A program made the position numbers and the translations under genes. A DNA stretch of 64,000 nucleotides from Hygrophila difformis (lineage: Eukaryota; Streptophyta; Magnoliopsida; Lamiales; Acanthaceae): the NCBI GenBank assembly GCA_030278955.1, contig JAOANR010000006.1, positions 14,481,974 through 14,545,973 of the forward strand. The letters are read 5' to 3'. Positions 1 through 11,232 of the stretch are shown piece by piece; positions within the stretch are counted from its first letter, which is position 1, and each line of letters opens with the position of its first letter. The notes below the pieces were generated by a model, which had not been told where the DNA came from, ran no database searches, and saw only the letters and a program-made list of their open reading frames with translations.

Positions 1-289
1 AAAGACTGCACACTACCTTTTTGTGCTCGTAATGCATAAATAAAGCACGCCAGTGGCACACCGCAAATGGGTTTTTGCGAGGTACGATTTCAATCAACAA
101 TTTCCGTCCTCCAGGGGTTTCTCAGGAAGCTGAATTCGGTAAAAGTCCTTGCCTTTGCCCTTTTGTGCCTTGTATTTTAAAAATCGGATTTTTTTTATTA
201 TTATTTTTTTTTTTTTTACTTTGCATGGAAACTAAAAGCGTAGTTTGGAGTCTTTGGACGCTGCGTATGAGAAAAGCGCTTCTTTGATA
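1..289. other. Unassigned intergenic DNA
   Basis: I see no recognisable gene or repeat family. A T-rich run lies around 188-218, and the short open frame across it has no domain I recognise. Confidence 0.4.
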
Positions 290-513
290 CTTCTATGCAG
301 TCCAAGACATATTTTTAAATGTTTATAACTCAAATTGTATATAAGTATAAAATATAAAAATTTGATATTCTAAAACTATGTGATTAGACGAATCTAACAA
401 GATTTCACATGACTATGTTTTTTCTTATATAACTATGCCTAAAAAATTAATCAAAGCTACCCAATGAATAGTTAGTACTATGCAAATGGTTCATTTATAT
501 GAGAACGGAGGTA
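290..513. mobile_element. Degenerate Stowaway-like MITE
   Basis: The interior shares the family pattern seen in better copies: a 'taactcaaattgtat' block, then a 'gattagacgaatctaacaag' block. It ends in a worn terminus (gaacggaggtagta). The left terminus is not recognisable, so the start is approximate. Confidence 0.5.
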
Positions 514-601
514 GTACAATTTACATTGCTTAAATCTCCCTAATAAGTTACAATGATGTGTCCTAAATTCTACTTTGCACATCGTCCCATTTTAATAGGA
601 G

Positions 602-638
602 TTTTTTTTTTCCCCGAAACAGCCAATTAAGGCTATGA
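602..638 (-). mobile_element. SINE 3' tail remnant
   Basis: A 37-bp insertion (poly-T, then 'aaacagccaattaaggctat') lies between two exact copies of ATTTTAATAGGAG at 589-601 and 639-651. The insert resembles the 3' end of the SINE at 5821-5970 (aggagccaatgaaggcctga). I infer a severely 5'-truncated retroposition on the minus strand. Confidence 0.55.
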
Positions 639-701
639 ATTTTAATAGGAGTATTTGTTATCATTTATGAATTAAAATTAAAATGTACTTAATAAGTATT
701 A

Positions 702-960
702 CTTATTCTGTGCCATTTAACTTGTATTGTTTGACTTCTGCACACAATTCAATGCACTTTTTTAATCGTTAATATCTCAAAATATATACAATGAAAAATT
801 ATATAAAACATATATTATAAAACTACATGATCATACGATTCTAACAAGATCCAACTCGACTATTTTTTTTCAAATATATACTTGGAAGAAAATTAAGTTA
901 AAGTTGTATAATAAACAGCGTCAGAAAGTCAAACAGACACAATAACTGGGACGGAGGGAG
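702..960. mobile_element. Stowaway-like MITE (~259 bp)
   Basis: The right terminus is GGGACGGAGGGAG followed by TA; the left terminus is worn (cttattctgtgcc) and preceded by TA. The interior aligns over its length with the intact copy at 27892-28150, including 'cacacaattcaatgcac' and 'gattctaacaagatccaact'. TA duplication plus this terminus is typical of Stowaway (Tc1/mariner) MITEs. Confidence 0.8.
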
Positions 961-1198
961 TATTATAATTATACAATTAAAAAAATAGTTAATTGATTTT
1001 AAAAAAAAAAAATCTAATCACATAATTTACAAATGGAACGGACGTTGGGACAAGGACTTAATTAAGTGGTCAATTTTCTGAATTCCAACTTCTATCACTC
1101 ATCTTTCTTTCCTTTGGAATTTTTGTGGATGTTACACGGGCTCACAGCACCCCTTTTATGGCCTTATGTTCCGGAGAAAAAATGAACCGAAGTTATAA
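961..1198. other. AT-rich DNA, nothing recognised
   Basis: Contains short A runs and no open frame with a recognisable domain. Confidence 0.4.
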
Positions 1199-2429
1199 TC
1201 TATATATATATATTAAAGCATTAGTGAACAACTCATCATACATTTAATGTAGTGTCTCCATTTCAAATTTCTAATTTTTATAAATTTTTGCATTTTTTAA
1301 TTTATCGATTTTAGATTTTCACATTTATTTATTTATTTATTATAGATTTTCAGTTTTTGAAATATATAGAATTCGTACAATATTCACTTTTAAAAAGATT
1401 TGAAAGATTTGAAATTTGAAATTTTGCATATCTTATTTTATCTATATTATTTTGTATTTTTAATTTATTAATTTTAGATTTTCACATTTATTTATTTATT
1501 CATTATAGATTTTAGTCTATTGTGTATAAAATATACCATTTACTTATAAATTCCTACACTATCATCCTATTCTGTCACTATATATTCACTTTTAGAAAGA
1601 TTTGAAAGATAAAATCTGTAATTTTATATTTTTATTTTATCTAGGATTTTATTTATTTGTATTTTTAATTTATCTATTTTAGATTTTATTATTTTGTATT
1701 TTTATTTTATTTATTTTAAATTTTATTGTTGCATTTATAATTTATTTATAGATCATAGGATCATGACGAGCTTTTGCACTGGCAACTAAGAATTATGTTG
1801 TGTTTATGTTTCAATATGGTGAACATTTTGTAAATGCCGGTAATTTTGTATAGGTTTTGTCTCAACTTTGGTTATATTTTATTGTATGGAGAATGATGTA
1901 ATCAAAATGTACATTGCACGTCAGATTATTTATTCATGTTAAAGATATGTTAATGTGTATATGGAAATCCCAATTTTTAGTTTTTAAAAGATATTTAATT
2001 TCCAATTTATATGGAGTTCCCACAATTTTTATTTTTTTAAAAAAATGGAATTTCAAATTTAAATAGAATTTGCAGTGTATATATGCAATTTATATTATTA
2101 AAAAATACATTAATGAATATATAAAAAATATTTGTATATAATAATTCATGTATATTAATTAATGTATATAGGCCAGATTTTTACAAAAAATATGTCAGTT
2201 CTCTTAAAAGTAATATACAATTATATAGTTGTGAATAGATCCATCAGTAAATAAAGTAACTAGATAATAACTAAAATATGCCACGAGAAAGAGGTCCCTC
2301 CACTTTGGGGCCACAATATTTTGATTTAGGCAAATGGACTATTAGAATGATTTTGGGACTAAATTTAGTCAATTTGGCCGAATTCGGGCTGCAGTGGCTT
2401 AAAAATGAAAATTCAATTTTTTTAATCTA

Positions 2430-2686
2430 CTTCCTCTGTCCCATTATTTCTGTCTTAATTATTTTGGACACGTCGTGCAATACATTTGTTTAACATTTAA
2501 TATCTTAAAATGTACATATGTAAAAATTACGTAAAATATATATATTCTAAAACTACATGATTAGACAAATCTAACAAGACCTAATTTGACTATATTTTTC
2601 GTATATAATTACGATTACATTAGGTCAAAATTGATCAATAAACAGTATTAAAAAGTCAAAATGCGACACTTTGAGTGCGACGGAGG
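2430..2686. mobile_element. Stowaway-like MITE
   Basis: Termini are cTTCCTCTGTCCC and GCGACGGAGG with TA at both sides (2428-2429 and 2687-2688). The interior has the family blocks 'aacatttaatatcttaaaatgtac' and 'gattagacaaatctaacaagac'. It sits in the non-coding part of the putative Helitron. Confidence 0.7.
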
Positions 2687-2705
2687 TAATATTTTTTAAG
2701 AAACA

Positions 2706-2940
2706 CTCCATCCGTTTTATAATAAGTGTAACACTAGGAAATGACACAAGATTTAAGGTATAAAATTTATTTAGTTGAAGTAATTAAATAAATAAAATAA
2801 GTCACATTTGACTTTATTCCTTTTGAGTTTTAAGTTAATGAATATAAAAAATTAATAATTCGTGAAAATTATTAACCTTCAAAACATTTCAAATATGGTA
2901 ATGTAACACTTATTTCCAAACACCCAGAAAGGGAAAGTGT
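2706..2940. mobile_element. Possible degenerate MITE with 'ataagtgtaacac' inverted ends
   Basis: Starts actccatccgttttataataagtgtaac, and an inverted partner (gtaatgtaacacttattt) lies near 2895. The right terminus is unclear, so boundaries are approximate. Confidence 0.35.
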
Positions 2941-3379
2941 AACACTTAAAAAATGGATGATGTAATTCATTAATCTATATTTTAACAGATTTGTAATTGA
3001 AGAAAAACAAATACTCAGAAAATTGTGATTATGAATGATCAAAGTAAGTTCATATTGAAAGGCTAATTGCGACAAATTTTATAAGTTTGAAAATTTTCTC
3101 TGGAATGCTGGTACTAAATGAAGTTTTAACATCTGAAATAAATAATTTATTGATACTAGAAAAGACATAGTATAATAAGAAAGAAATGAAAGCGGACCAT
3201 GCTAAGTTATTGCCTTTGTTGATTAATGATAAGAAGAAAAATTTATAATAATATAATGTCTGTATTTGATAGTGATTGATGTTGATTAATTTTTATTTAC
3301 GTGGTGGAACTGACAAGGCATTTATCGATAATTTATCTACACAATATTATGTTTAACCCTTCATGGTAGATGTAATATT

Positions 3380-3565
3380 GTGTTGTCTGTAGCATCCAAT
3401 GGAATAGCACCCTTACTCATTCAAAGAGGTAGGACTGCACATTCTAGATTTGGTATTTCACTAGATTGTGACGAGAATTCTACCTGCAAAAAACTTGCAT
3501 CAGAAAATTATTTAACCTCTCTTCTCATTAAAACAAACTTCAATATTTGGGATGAAAATTCTTGA
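3380..3565 (+). pseudogene. Helitron helicase fragment, motifs I-II region
   Basis: The 61-residue frame reads like the conserved helicase stretch of plant Helitron Rep-helicase proteins: 'SVASNGIAPLL', then 'GRTAHSRFGI', then 'STC', then 'NIWDE', corresponding to the ASSGIAALLLPGGRTAHSRF to IIWDEAPM segment around Walker B. The frame stops right after WDE. The following sequence does not continue the helicase but jumps to the C-terminal part, so an internal deletion has removed the middle. A fragment only, no function expected. Confidence 0.7.
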
Positions 3566-4095
3566 TTAGTAGAATGATTATGAGCCCGTCTGAATTAACC
3601 AAATTCTCCATTCGATTTCAGAGGAAAAAATTCCTTGTTTTACTATGAATATAATAAAAACAAATTAGATGTCAACTTTTAAAGAAGGTTGGACTCTATA
3701 TTCAAAAATCAGTTTTTACAAATGTCAGTGATATGTTGCAATATCTCGTGTCACTGTAAAGAGAGGACTCGAAGCATTAATAGTAATTAGGATGGATTAA
3801 CCTAAGATACTATAAGAAATGTTATTTACAATGAAAATTATACTATATGGCAAGAATTTGCACAATAAATACTTCATGTACGTGATGATAATTGGTAAAG
3901 CTGGTATTAATCTTGATGCTGTACAATTAGATGTGACATTTCCATATGATAATTTTATAAATTCTACGCGAGATTCTATAACGGTAATTGTTGAGAGTAC
4001 TTATACAAATATAAAACGCACCACTTCAAATCCAAAAATATTTATATATTAACCCCTATCAATGAGATTGTTGCTACAATTAATAATTATATCAT
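3566..4095 (+). pseudogene. Helitron helicase C-terminal plus mid-domain unit, copy 1
   Basis: The first of two divergent direct copies (the other is 4483-5020). It opens with a decayed C-terminal helicase stretch ('ENS*LVE..', 'CQYLVSL'). Then comes a piece that in intact Helitron helicases lies upstream of that stretch: a 77-residue frame with 'GKAGINLDAVQLDVTFP...', followed by 'PINEIVATINNYIMERT', matching the 'LAPTNEIVDxINxYM' segment. So the module order is C-terminus then middle, not the native order. Multiple stops; a broken remnant. Confidence 0.55.
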
Positions 4096-4113
4096 GGAAC
4101 GTACACGTAAATG

Positions 4114-4136
4114 AATATATATATATATATATATAT
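4114..4136. repeat. (AT)n microsatellite
   Basis: About eleven uninterrupted AT units between the two helicase-fragment copies. Confidence 0.8.
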
Positions 4137-4420
4137 CAGTTTTAACAATTTTTTTGAGAAATAATATGTTTTATTCCCACAAAAACACAAGTGAGTTCAC
4201 AGCCACCAAAACATCAATGCCTATCTACTACAATCATTTAACAATATTTGTCAAAAGGATGAAGCATAGATAATGCCAATAAATTATTTTCACTGGAATA
4301 CCTAAACACGATCAATTGTTCTGGATTACTGAATCATGAAATATAGTTGAATGAGGGTTGCATAGTCATGTTTCTTAGGAATATATATATCCATCAAATA
4401 AATTATGGAATGGAAGTAGG

Positions 4421-5020
4421 TTGATAGTAACCAAGATGCAGAATTATATAGTTGTGGTTAAACTAATTTTCGGAAAACATGAAAGTAGAAAATTCTTGAT
4501 TGGTAGAATGATTACGAGCCTATTTGATTTAACAAAATTTTTGATTCGATTTGAGATGAGAAAATTCTCACTCACAATTTGTTTTGTTATGATTATAAAC
4601 AAAAGTCAATGTCAATCTTTAAAGAATGTCGGATTTTATCTTCCAAAACCAGTTTCTAGTCATGAACAGTTATGTTGTAATATTTCGTGTCACTAGCAAG
4701 ATGTGGCAAAATGTATTAATATGCAATTAAGAATGATTAACTCAAGATACCACAAGAATTGTCGTTTACAATGAAATTTATATATGACAAAAAATTTGTA
4801 AAATGGATAGTTGATGTAGGTGATGATAAAGCGGGTATTGATTTTGGAGATGTACAATTAGATGTGACATTTTTGGATGATATTCTTATAAAATTTATGG
4901 GTGATCCTATAGCGGTAATTTTTAAAGTACATATACAAATATAAACTACACCATTTCAAATTCAAACATTTTAAAAGATAGAGTTATACTAGCCCCTATG
5001 TATGAGATTTTCACCAATGA
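4421..5020 (+). pseudogene. Helitron helicase C-terminal plus mid-domain unit, copy 2
   Basis: The 91-residue frame 4421-4696 ends in a clear, slightly decayed C-terminal Helitron helicase signature: 'FSLTICFVMIINKSQCQSL' then 'VGFYLPKPVSSHEQL', matching the family's FAMTINKSQGQSL and YLPRPVFSHGQL. It stops where the family continues into 'SRVTS'. A second frame (4759-4944) carries 'FVKWIVDVGDDKAGIDFGD' and 'DPIAVIF', the FAxWLLxIGDG mid-protein segment, again placed after the C-terminus. Together with copy 1 this is a tandem, order-shuffled duplication. Not coding. Confidence 0.65.
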
Positions 5021-5367
5021 AATTTTCAGTAAATTGTTCGAAAATTTTTCATATTATGCTTCATACTTATTTTTAAATTTTTGTTTTATCTTAATTTAAA
5101 TTTCAAATCAATAAAAATATTATTTTAATAGTTATTTTTATTGATCTGTTATGTTTGTACCGGACAAGACACAAAAGCCAATTCCCATTGGTATAATATA
5201 ATTTTTTAATTAGTTTTAAAAATAATTAAATTATATTATCATATACATCATCTTTTGAATATATAAAAAAAATCATTACACATTTTTCATTACTCAAAGT
5301 ATAATTTATATTATTACTTTATGAAGTATAATATAAATATATATATTATATAAAATATAAAGTTATG

Positions 5368-5398
5368 CCCGTCGAGTCTCGACGGGTTATTTACTAGT
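5368..5398 (+). other. Helitron 3' terminus (hairpin + CTAGT)
   Basis: CCCGTCGAG-T-CTCGACGGG forms a perfect 9-bp stem with a 1-nt loop, followed by ttatttaCTAGT and then T, matching the canonical Helitron 3' end (hairpin, CTRRT, insertion between A and T). Confidence 0.75.
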
Positions 5399-5810
5399 TA
5401 TACTTATGATAAAAAGAATAAAACCATATCGAGGTACTAATTGTAAGACTTTGGTATGATATGGCGCCATCATAAGAACATGGTATATAGGATAAATATG
5501 AGCATTTTTTTTTATTTGGGCTTGGGCTTTGTCCTAAAGTCTGATGGGGAAGAACAATGTTGGGCTAACCCACGACTTGTGCGTCATGATTTCATTAAAT
5601 GGGCTAGCAATTGGGATAGGTAGAATAAGGGAACGGGTGATCCTCCCGTACATGTAAAGTCATGTTAACTTACAAACTACTAGTAATAACTCATAGAGAT
5701 GACTGCTACATTTCTCGGTTTTGGTGCTTATTGTTATTGATTAATAAGTAAGTTGGTGCATGTCAAGTGAATAATCAAGATGTTAAGTGAAATAAAGTAT
5801 TCATGTCTGT
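5399..5810. other. Unassigned intergenic DNA
   Basis: Moderately AT-rich with no open frame that carries a recognisable domain and no paired termini seen. Confidence 0.4.
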
Positions 5811-5820
5811 ATTTGAATAT

Positions 5821-5970
5821 GAAATTTTTCTTGAGGAGCCAATGAAGGCCTGAAAATGGATGGTGGGAGCTCATGCCACACAATTACAAAGGGAATAAAG
5901 GGGGGAATAGGGGGCCGGGTGGAAAGGGGTTAGGGACTTACTCAAATGGTAACTCCCCAACTCCTAACCA
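5821..5970 (-). mobile_element. tRNA-derived SINE family member
   Basis: Flanked by exact 10-bp repeats ATTTGAATAT (5811-5820, 5971-5980). The body shares 'acacaattacaaagg' and 'gggggccgggtgg' blocks with the SINE at 30301-30477, in the same orientation. A T-rich left end is consistent with an A-tail on the minus strand. The part matching the B-box half is weaker than in the 30301 copy. Confidence 0.6.
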
Positions 5971-5980
5971 ATTTGAATAT

Positions 5981-6358
5981 TGAATTTGATAATAAAAGTC
6001 GAGTTCATCTGGTTCTGTAATTTTTATCTGAACGGAAATAAGACGGTATTACATTCTGCCCAAAGGCGCAAAGCTTGTGTCTCCAGCCTCCAGGGTTCAA
6101 ATGAAATGCAAGGGTCAAATTAAATGTCGGTGCACTATATATGAGTATATGAGGAATATACCCACATGAAAATAGTAGGAGTATACTAAAGAAATAAATA
6201 AAATTGTCTTATGCAATGATCCATTGACCATTTCTCACATTGGAGCTCTAATTCTCAACAGCTCCCTCGCAATGTCTGTCGTGTTTCCGGTCATCGAATT
6301 TTCCCCTGCAATTATTGGTAACTTGTGTTCCCTCCGGGGCACTTTTCCACTTTCAATA
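5981..6358. other. Unassigned intergenic DNA
   Basis: No gene or paired repeat termini recognised. Confidence 0.35.
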
Positions 6359-6614
6359 GTCCCTCCATTCCTTTTTATTTGTCTTTTTTAGAAAGTAAAA
6401 AGTGTTCCAAAATAGTTGTCATTTTTAGATAGTTATAGGTAGTTATTATATGTTTTTACTATATTGCCCTTTAATTTATATAAATGTTATTTGTTAACAT
6501 TTATTAAGAATGAATTTAGTTAAAGGGTAAAAATGTAAATTTATGAATTAATTAATGCAAACCTTGGTTATTGAAATTGAGCTGAAAGAGACACCTAAAA
6601 ATGAAAGGAGGGAG
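6359..6614. mobile_element. Stowaway-like MITE, second subfamily
   Basis: Termini tCCCTCCATTCCTTTTTA and its inverse (aaaaatgaaaggagggag), TA on both sides. Interior blocks 'agaaagtaaaaagtgttcc' and 'ttgagctgaaagagac' recur in the copy at 23710-23962 and, partially, at 6850-6930. Confidence 0.75.
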
Positions 6615-6946
6615 TAATATCCAGACGACTTTGAGGCCGTTTGGAATGACTTCTAGAGAGGTGCTTTTGGCTTTTGCTTCTGCCAAAAGCACTTCTAATG
6701 AAAATTAGGTGTTTGTTTTGGCTTTTAAGAAAAAGAAAAAACACCTCGAAAAGCCAAAAAAGTGCTTCTGTGAGAAGCAGTCCAGGGGTGCTTCTCCTAA
6801 AAGCACCTCGTAAAATGTGCAAGGACTTAAATACCCCCACTACTTAATATAAATTTATGAATTAATTAATGCAAACCTTGATTATTAAAATTGAGCTGAA
6901 AGAGACAACTAAAAAGGAAATGAGGGAGTAATATCCAGACGACTTT
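6536..6946. repeat. 97-bp direct duplication flanking a truncated MITE
   Basis: Segment 6536-6632 (taaatttatgaattaattaa ... ccagacgactt) recurs at 6850-6946 with a few mismatches. The copies bracket a partial Harbinger-like MITE, so part of the upstream Stowaway copy plus flank is duplicated. Confidence 0.7.
6633..6849 (-). mobile_element. Half of a Harbinger-like MITE
   Basis: Begins gaggccgtttggaatgac, rich in 'aaaagcac' and 'gcttttggctttt' blocks. Read in reverse complement it matches the right half of the better-preserved element at 50419-50875 (including 'gtgggggtattta' and 'gcacattttacgaggtgctttt'). The other end is missing. Confidence 0.55.
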
Positions 6947-7188
6947 TCTGTTTGTTAAGGGGAAAAAAAGAAAAATCCCCGTATCATTTACTTACTCCTT
7001 TTCATTGTTTTGTGAATGTTGGCTTTTAGTTGGGACGGCGAGCTCATTTATAACATCTTTAGCAATTAAGTGGAAATCCCAACTGGCCAAAAGTAATTAC
7101 TCTCGTACATAATGCGTTAAGTTCCCCATATAGGAGTACTGTTTTCTTTTTTTTTTTAAAAAAAAAATATATATATAGACATTGAATA

Positions 7189-7672
7189 CTCCATCCGTCC
7201 CATAAAATATGACTCATATTCTTTTTTGGGTATCCCACGAAATTTGGTTATTTTCTATTTTTAAATAAATTAAATTAATATAAATATGATTAGAATCTTA
7301 ATGGTTTCCAAATCCAATTAAAAGTAATCACTTTTACTATTCTACCACAATTCATGATACATTTTTATTTTTCTACACAAATCCCTTGCATTTCAATGAT
7401 TCTTCATATTTCAAAATGGGTACAAATAAAAATTATATAAAATATATATTCTAAAACTAGACGTCTATACGTTCTAACAAGATTACACTCATATTTTTCT
7501 TTAATTAAATCATTACTAAAATATTAAGTCAAAGTTAAACAATAAACAAAATAAATATTTATTAAAATTTTAAACACAGATACCCACACCACTTTAACTA
7601 CTAAACCCCACCACGTAAATTACCGTGCAAAAAAAAAAAAAAAACGAGTTGCATTTCGTGGGACGGATGGAG
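7189..7672. mobile_element. Long Stowaway-like MITE (484 bp)
   Basis: Inverted termini CTCCATCCGTCCCA and TGGGACGGATGGAG flanked by TA. It is the same family as the element at 51509-52214 in reverse orientation, and supplies the empty site for the nested insertion there. Confidence 0.8.
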
Positions 7673-7674
7673 TA

Positions 7675-8280
7675 CTGTATTTAGTTTCGAGGAACCATTA
7701 GTTGTGGTAATCGTAAGGGCTGGGAAGATCCTTAGGTCCTTACCTTAACAAACAATCTCAGTCATAAATTTGAAATTTTATTATAACGAACAAGTGAAAT
7801 AGATGGATTCAATAATAATTATTTTATTTTATATATCTAAGAGTGGAACTTAATTAATTATGAGTTTACTTAAACTTTCAAAAGACTTCAGCCAGGTCAA
7901 CTTAATGTTCATTGAGCATCTTTGAGAATATTTCTCAACTCCACATACATCTTTCATAAAATTAGTGTTGATGATGAGTCGTGCATCATTTCTTTAATGA
8001 TAATAATTACTGTAGTACATGTTAATGTGAATGGCTGCGCGATCATCGAGTAGTTTCAAAATTCCTGAACTTAGAGTATTTTACTCCTCATATATATTTG
8101 TATAGTTTTAATTTTAATTTCAAATTTCAACTTGAATAATGCTAACTTTGAGTATACATTTAAAAATTGTAGGTAGTAATAATAGTAGTATTAAATACTA
8201 TTATTAGAGCTTATATGTTTAATTTGGGATTTTTCCTTAATTAATATATTAAATATATTTTTTATTTAATGGAGTATTAA
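7675..8280. other. AT-rich DNA, nothing recognised
   Basis: No domain-bearing frame and no paired termini. Confidence 0.4.
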
Positions 8281-8310
8281 AATAAGTAAGTTTAAAAAGG
8301 ACAATGGCTT

Positions 8311-8629
8311 TATCCCACTATCAAACATATTCTGGATCTGTTGGCAGCTCTCCCTGGAGTACGTTGGAACCATATCTTGCGGGAAGGGAACGCGGTGGCG
8401 GATGCGCTTGCCAAACGAGGAGCTTGTGAATTGGAGTTTTTCACGTCCTGGGCTTATCCCCCGGATGAGATCAAGTCCTTATTGGCTACTGACATGTCGG
8501 GCGTGTGGTATCCTCGTCTTTGAATTGTGATTTCACTTTACTGCTTTCCTCGTTCCTCCTCTCTATTTCTGTAGTTTTTGCTAGTTTTCTATATTTGCCG
8601 ACGTGTTGACGTCAATGTAATCCAAAAAA
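8311..8629 (+). mobile_element. 5'-truncated LINE B nested in LINE A
   Basis: Bounded by exact 17-bp repeats AAAAAGGACAATGGCTT (8294-8310, 8630-8646). It ends in an A-tail (8624-8634, partly shared with the duplication). The insert encodes only the C-terminus of a LINE RNase H: 'HILREGNAVADALAKRGA ... TSWAYPPDEI' through a stop at 8523, closely parallel to the end of LINE A ORF2 ('VLREGNKVADRLARQG ... TWAFPPDF'). A ~100-bp 3' untranslated region follows. Confidence 0.8.
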
Positions 8630-8639
8630 AAAAAGGACA

Positions 8640-10019
8640 ATGGCTTGTGACGTGACTATGCTCTCTACGGAAACTTCTTTCCGACCGCCGGAATCATTGG
8701 TCTTCACCGGCGGGACGAAACCTTCCTTTCGTGACATGGTGGTGGCTGGAAAGACAGCTAACCCGGCTCCCCTTCGGGATGCACAGGATAGGACGAAGTT
8801 GGTCACTCTTGATTTCATAGATGGCGACAGGCTTAAACCTCGAATTACCATTGATCACCGCGCGAAGGAATTGTTGTGTAAGCCTTGAGAGGATGCTCTT
8901 ATCCTCTCCATCTTGGGAAAGAAGGCAGGTTATGTTGCGCTCAAGGACAGGTTGGAAAAGATTTGGAAGATGAAGGGTAAATTCGAGCTCCGAGAATTGG
9001 ATGCTGGTTTCTTTCTAGTGAAATTTGCTCAAATGGAAGACCGAACAAGGGTTTTGAATAATGGCCCTTGGATGGTTTTCGACAGTTATTTATTGACACA
9101 GCCGTGGCGGCCGGATTTCATTGCTGCCCCCGAGACTCCGCGCAAGACCACGGTGTGGGCAAGGTTCCCTGGCTTATGTATTGAATACTTTGATGAATTC
9201 ATGATTACACAGATGGCGGCGGCGCTTGGAACATCGGTGAGGGTGGATGATATGACAAAGGAGTATAAACGGAGCAAATACGCCCGAGTTTGCATCGAAA
9301 TTGACTTAAGCCTCCCGTTAGTTTCAAGTATTCTGATCGGTGATCGTTGGCACAAGGTTGCTTATGAGGGGTTACAGTTGTTATGTACTTCCTGCAAGAA
9401 ATATGGACATGGTGCCAATAAGTGTCCAGATAAGGATAAGCCTGCTGACATCGGGCCCGACGCTCAGGTTACCCCTACACCAACCGGCGCCGCCTCTGGT
9501 GAAGCGTTGTGTGAGGCAGTCGGTGGTGAGAAGACGGTTACCCCAACCACGTCCTCAGAGGTAGAGCCGGGTGCTGAGGTCCCTGTGGGGGGTCAGTTGT
9601 TTCAACCCACGATTCCCATTCAACCGGATGGAGATGACTGGGTAAAGGTCGTGCGTAAGAAACCGCCTGGACCAAAGAAAAAATTAGCATTGGTCACTAT
9701 TGGATCCCAAAAGAACATGGATCATGCGAGCCTTGGGAAGTCTTCTATTTCTGGGCCTGATCTCCGTGGGAAATTTGCTGCTGGGCCATCCCACTTTAGG
9801 CCCACTTCAGAGCTGAGGAAACAGTATGGAAAAGAGGTTCATTCGAGCCCCCTTCAATCCAAAATTGAGAGGGTTTCTCAGGTTAAAAGAGCACGGCCTT
9901 CGCCGGACGGGAAAGATGGCGTGGAATCGGAGCTGGGAGATGGGAAATTGGCTGGAGTTCCAGTTCCTGAGAATCCTACAGAGAAGCCCCCCGATGAGGG
10001 GGTCCCTATGCAGCACTAG
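8640..10019 (+). pseudogene. LINE A ORF1 (DUF4283 / zinc-knuckle protein)
   Basis: Plant LINE ORF1 proteins bind the element RNA. This frame starts at ATG 8640 and runs in one phase to 10019, but has a TGA at 8886-8888 where the family has the Trp of 'PWEDALI', so the bulk (8913-10019) is cut off. Recognisable in order: the DUF4283-like stretch ('GYVALKDRLEKIW', 'LDAGFFLVKF', 'VLNNGPWMV', 'VWARFPGLCIEYF'), then a CX2CX4HX4C knuckle (CTSCKKYGHGANKC, ~9391-9432), then a Pro/Lys-rich tail. The stop differs from Trp by one base. Confident as LINE ORF1; no host role. Confidence 0.85.
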
Positions 10020-10056
10020 GTGCCATATCTTCATTTTCCCTTTCCATGGTTTTCTT

Positions 10057-11232
10057 ATGGATTTTAAGTCATTTAAAATTTTATCGTGGAATGTGGGGGG
10101 AATGATGGGTACGCCTACACGGCGTGTGTTACGAGATGTTGTGCGTCAACACTCTCCAGATTTACTTTTCATCATGGAGCCTCAATCCAAGTTCTGTCGG
10201 TCTCAGACCTTTTTCTTCCAAATTGGATATATTCCGTTGTGTATGCAGGAGGTTGTAGGGCGTTCGGGTGGAGTCTGGATATTAGGCAGACATGGGCTTG
10301 CTTGCCAAGCTCAAATTTTTGATGAGGGCGACATAATTCTCACTGTCGAACTCATGAGTGGTGTTACTACCTGGTTTGTTTCTGCTGTCTATGCATCCCC
10401 TAGGTACATGGAAAGACGGGCTAATTGGGATTATATTCGGGATTTGGCGGCTCGGATCAACGGGGCCTGGTTGCTTTTGGGGGATTGGAATCAGATTCTG
10501 GGGGCGAATGATGTACAGGGAGGTCTTTTTAATGTCTCTAGGGCTGAAGAGTTTGCGGATTTATTGTTTGATTGTGGCCTAGTGAGTATTAATTCCGGCG
10601 GGGGGCGTTATACATGGTCCCGGCCGTTGGGTACAGCTAGTCGTATTTCAAAATGTTTGGACAGAGCAGTTGGTAATCTCGGTTGGATTTCTCTTTTTCC
10701 TAAGGGTCATGTTCAGGTTCTTCCTATGTTGGGGTCGGATCACTGCCCTCTGCTCCTTCGATGTTGGCAAGTGGAGCCTCGTTCTCATTCTGCCCCTTTC
10801 CGTTGGGAGGCTTTATGGACACTTTCAAATGAATATAGAGAAGTGGTGGCTTCTGCTTGGTCCCAACCTGTGGATACCTTTAACCAACAGTTGCGGCTTG
10901 TGCAACAGGCCTCGCTTGAGTTCAAGCGTGCTCATGGTGTGAATTTCAAGTGGCGTAAGTTGAAGCTTATTAAGAGATTGGAGGGGATTGCCAAGGCTCT
11001 TGAACGAACTGATTCCATTCGGCTGCTTATTCTGGAAGCTGAACTGAAGTCGGAGTATGAGTCCCTCTTAGCTCAAGAAGAGTTGTTCTGGTATCAAAGA
11101 TCTCGTGAGAAGTGGGTTAGGTGTGGGGATAGAAATACGGCGTATTTCCATGCCCGTGTTAAATGCAAGCATCATAGAGAACGTATACATGGCCTTTTTC
11201 TGCAGTCGGGAGAGTGGTGTGAGGAGGCTTCG
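10057..11232 (+). pseudogene. LINE A ORF2, 5' part (endonuclease and start of RT)
   Basis: The start is taken as ATG 10057, immediately before 'SFKILSWNVGGMMG', the usual opening of an AP-type endonuclease; the open frame extends further upstream but overlaps ORF1 without homology. Endonuclease motifs in order: 'SWNVGG', 'MEPQSK', 'LLGDWNQIL', and the C-terminal 'GSDHCPLLL'. A linker follows ('FWYQRSREKWVRCGDRNTAY'). The frame is cut at a codon boundary by the LTR element; the reading phase resumes exactly at 20654 once the element and one TSD copy are removed in thought. The endonuclease nicks target DNA for target-primed reverse transcription. Confidence 0.85.

Larger units (their letters stand above)
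1199..5398 (+). mobile_element. Decayed Helitron (5' end tentative)
   Basis: The 3' end is strong: a perfect 9-bp-stem hairpin (5368-5386) followed 7 bp later by CTAGT and a T, the hallmark of Helitron termini. Upstream are several fragments of the plant Helitron PIF1-like helicase. The 5' boundary is a guess from the sequence A|TCTATATATATATATATTAAAG at 1198, which resembles plant Helitron 5' ends. The rest is AT-rich, with one nested Stowaway MITE at 2430. Non-autonomous and dead; a shorter element starting nearer 3,300 is also possible. Confidence 0.5.

Noticed and set aside
9826..10056. Upstream extension of LINE A ORF2
   Set aside because: It overlaps ORF1 and shows no endonuclease similarity; the conserved domain begins right after ATG 10057.
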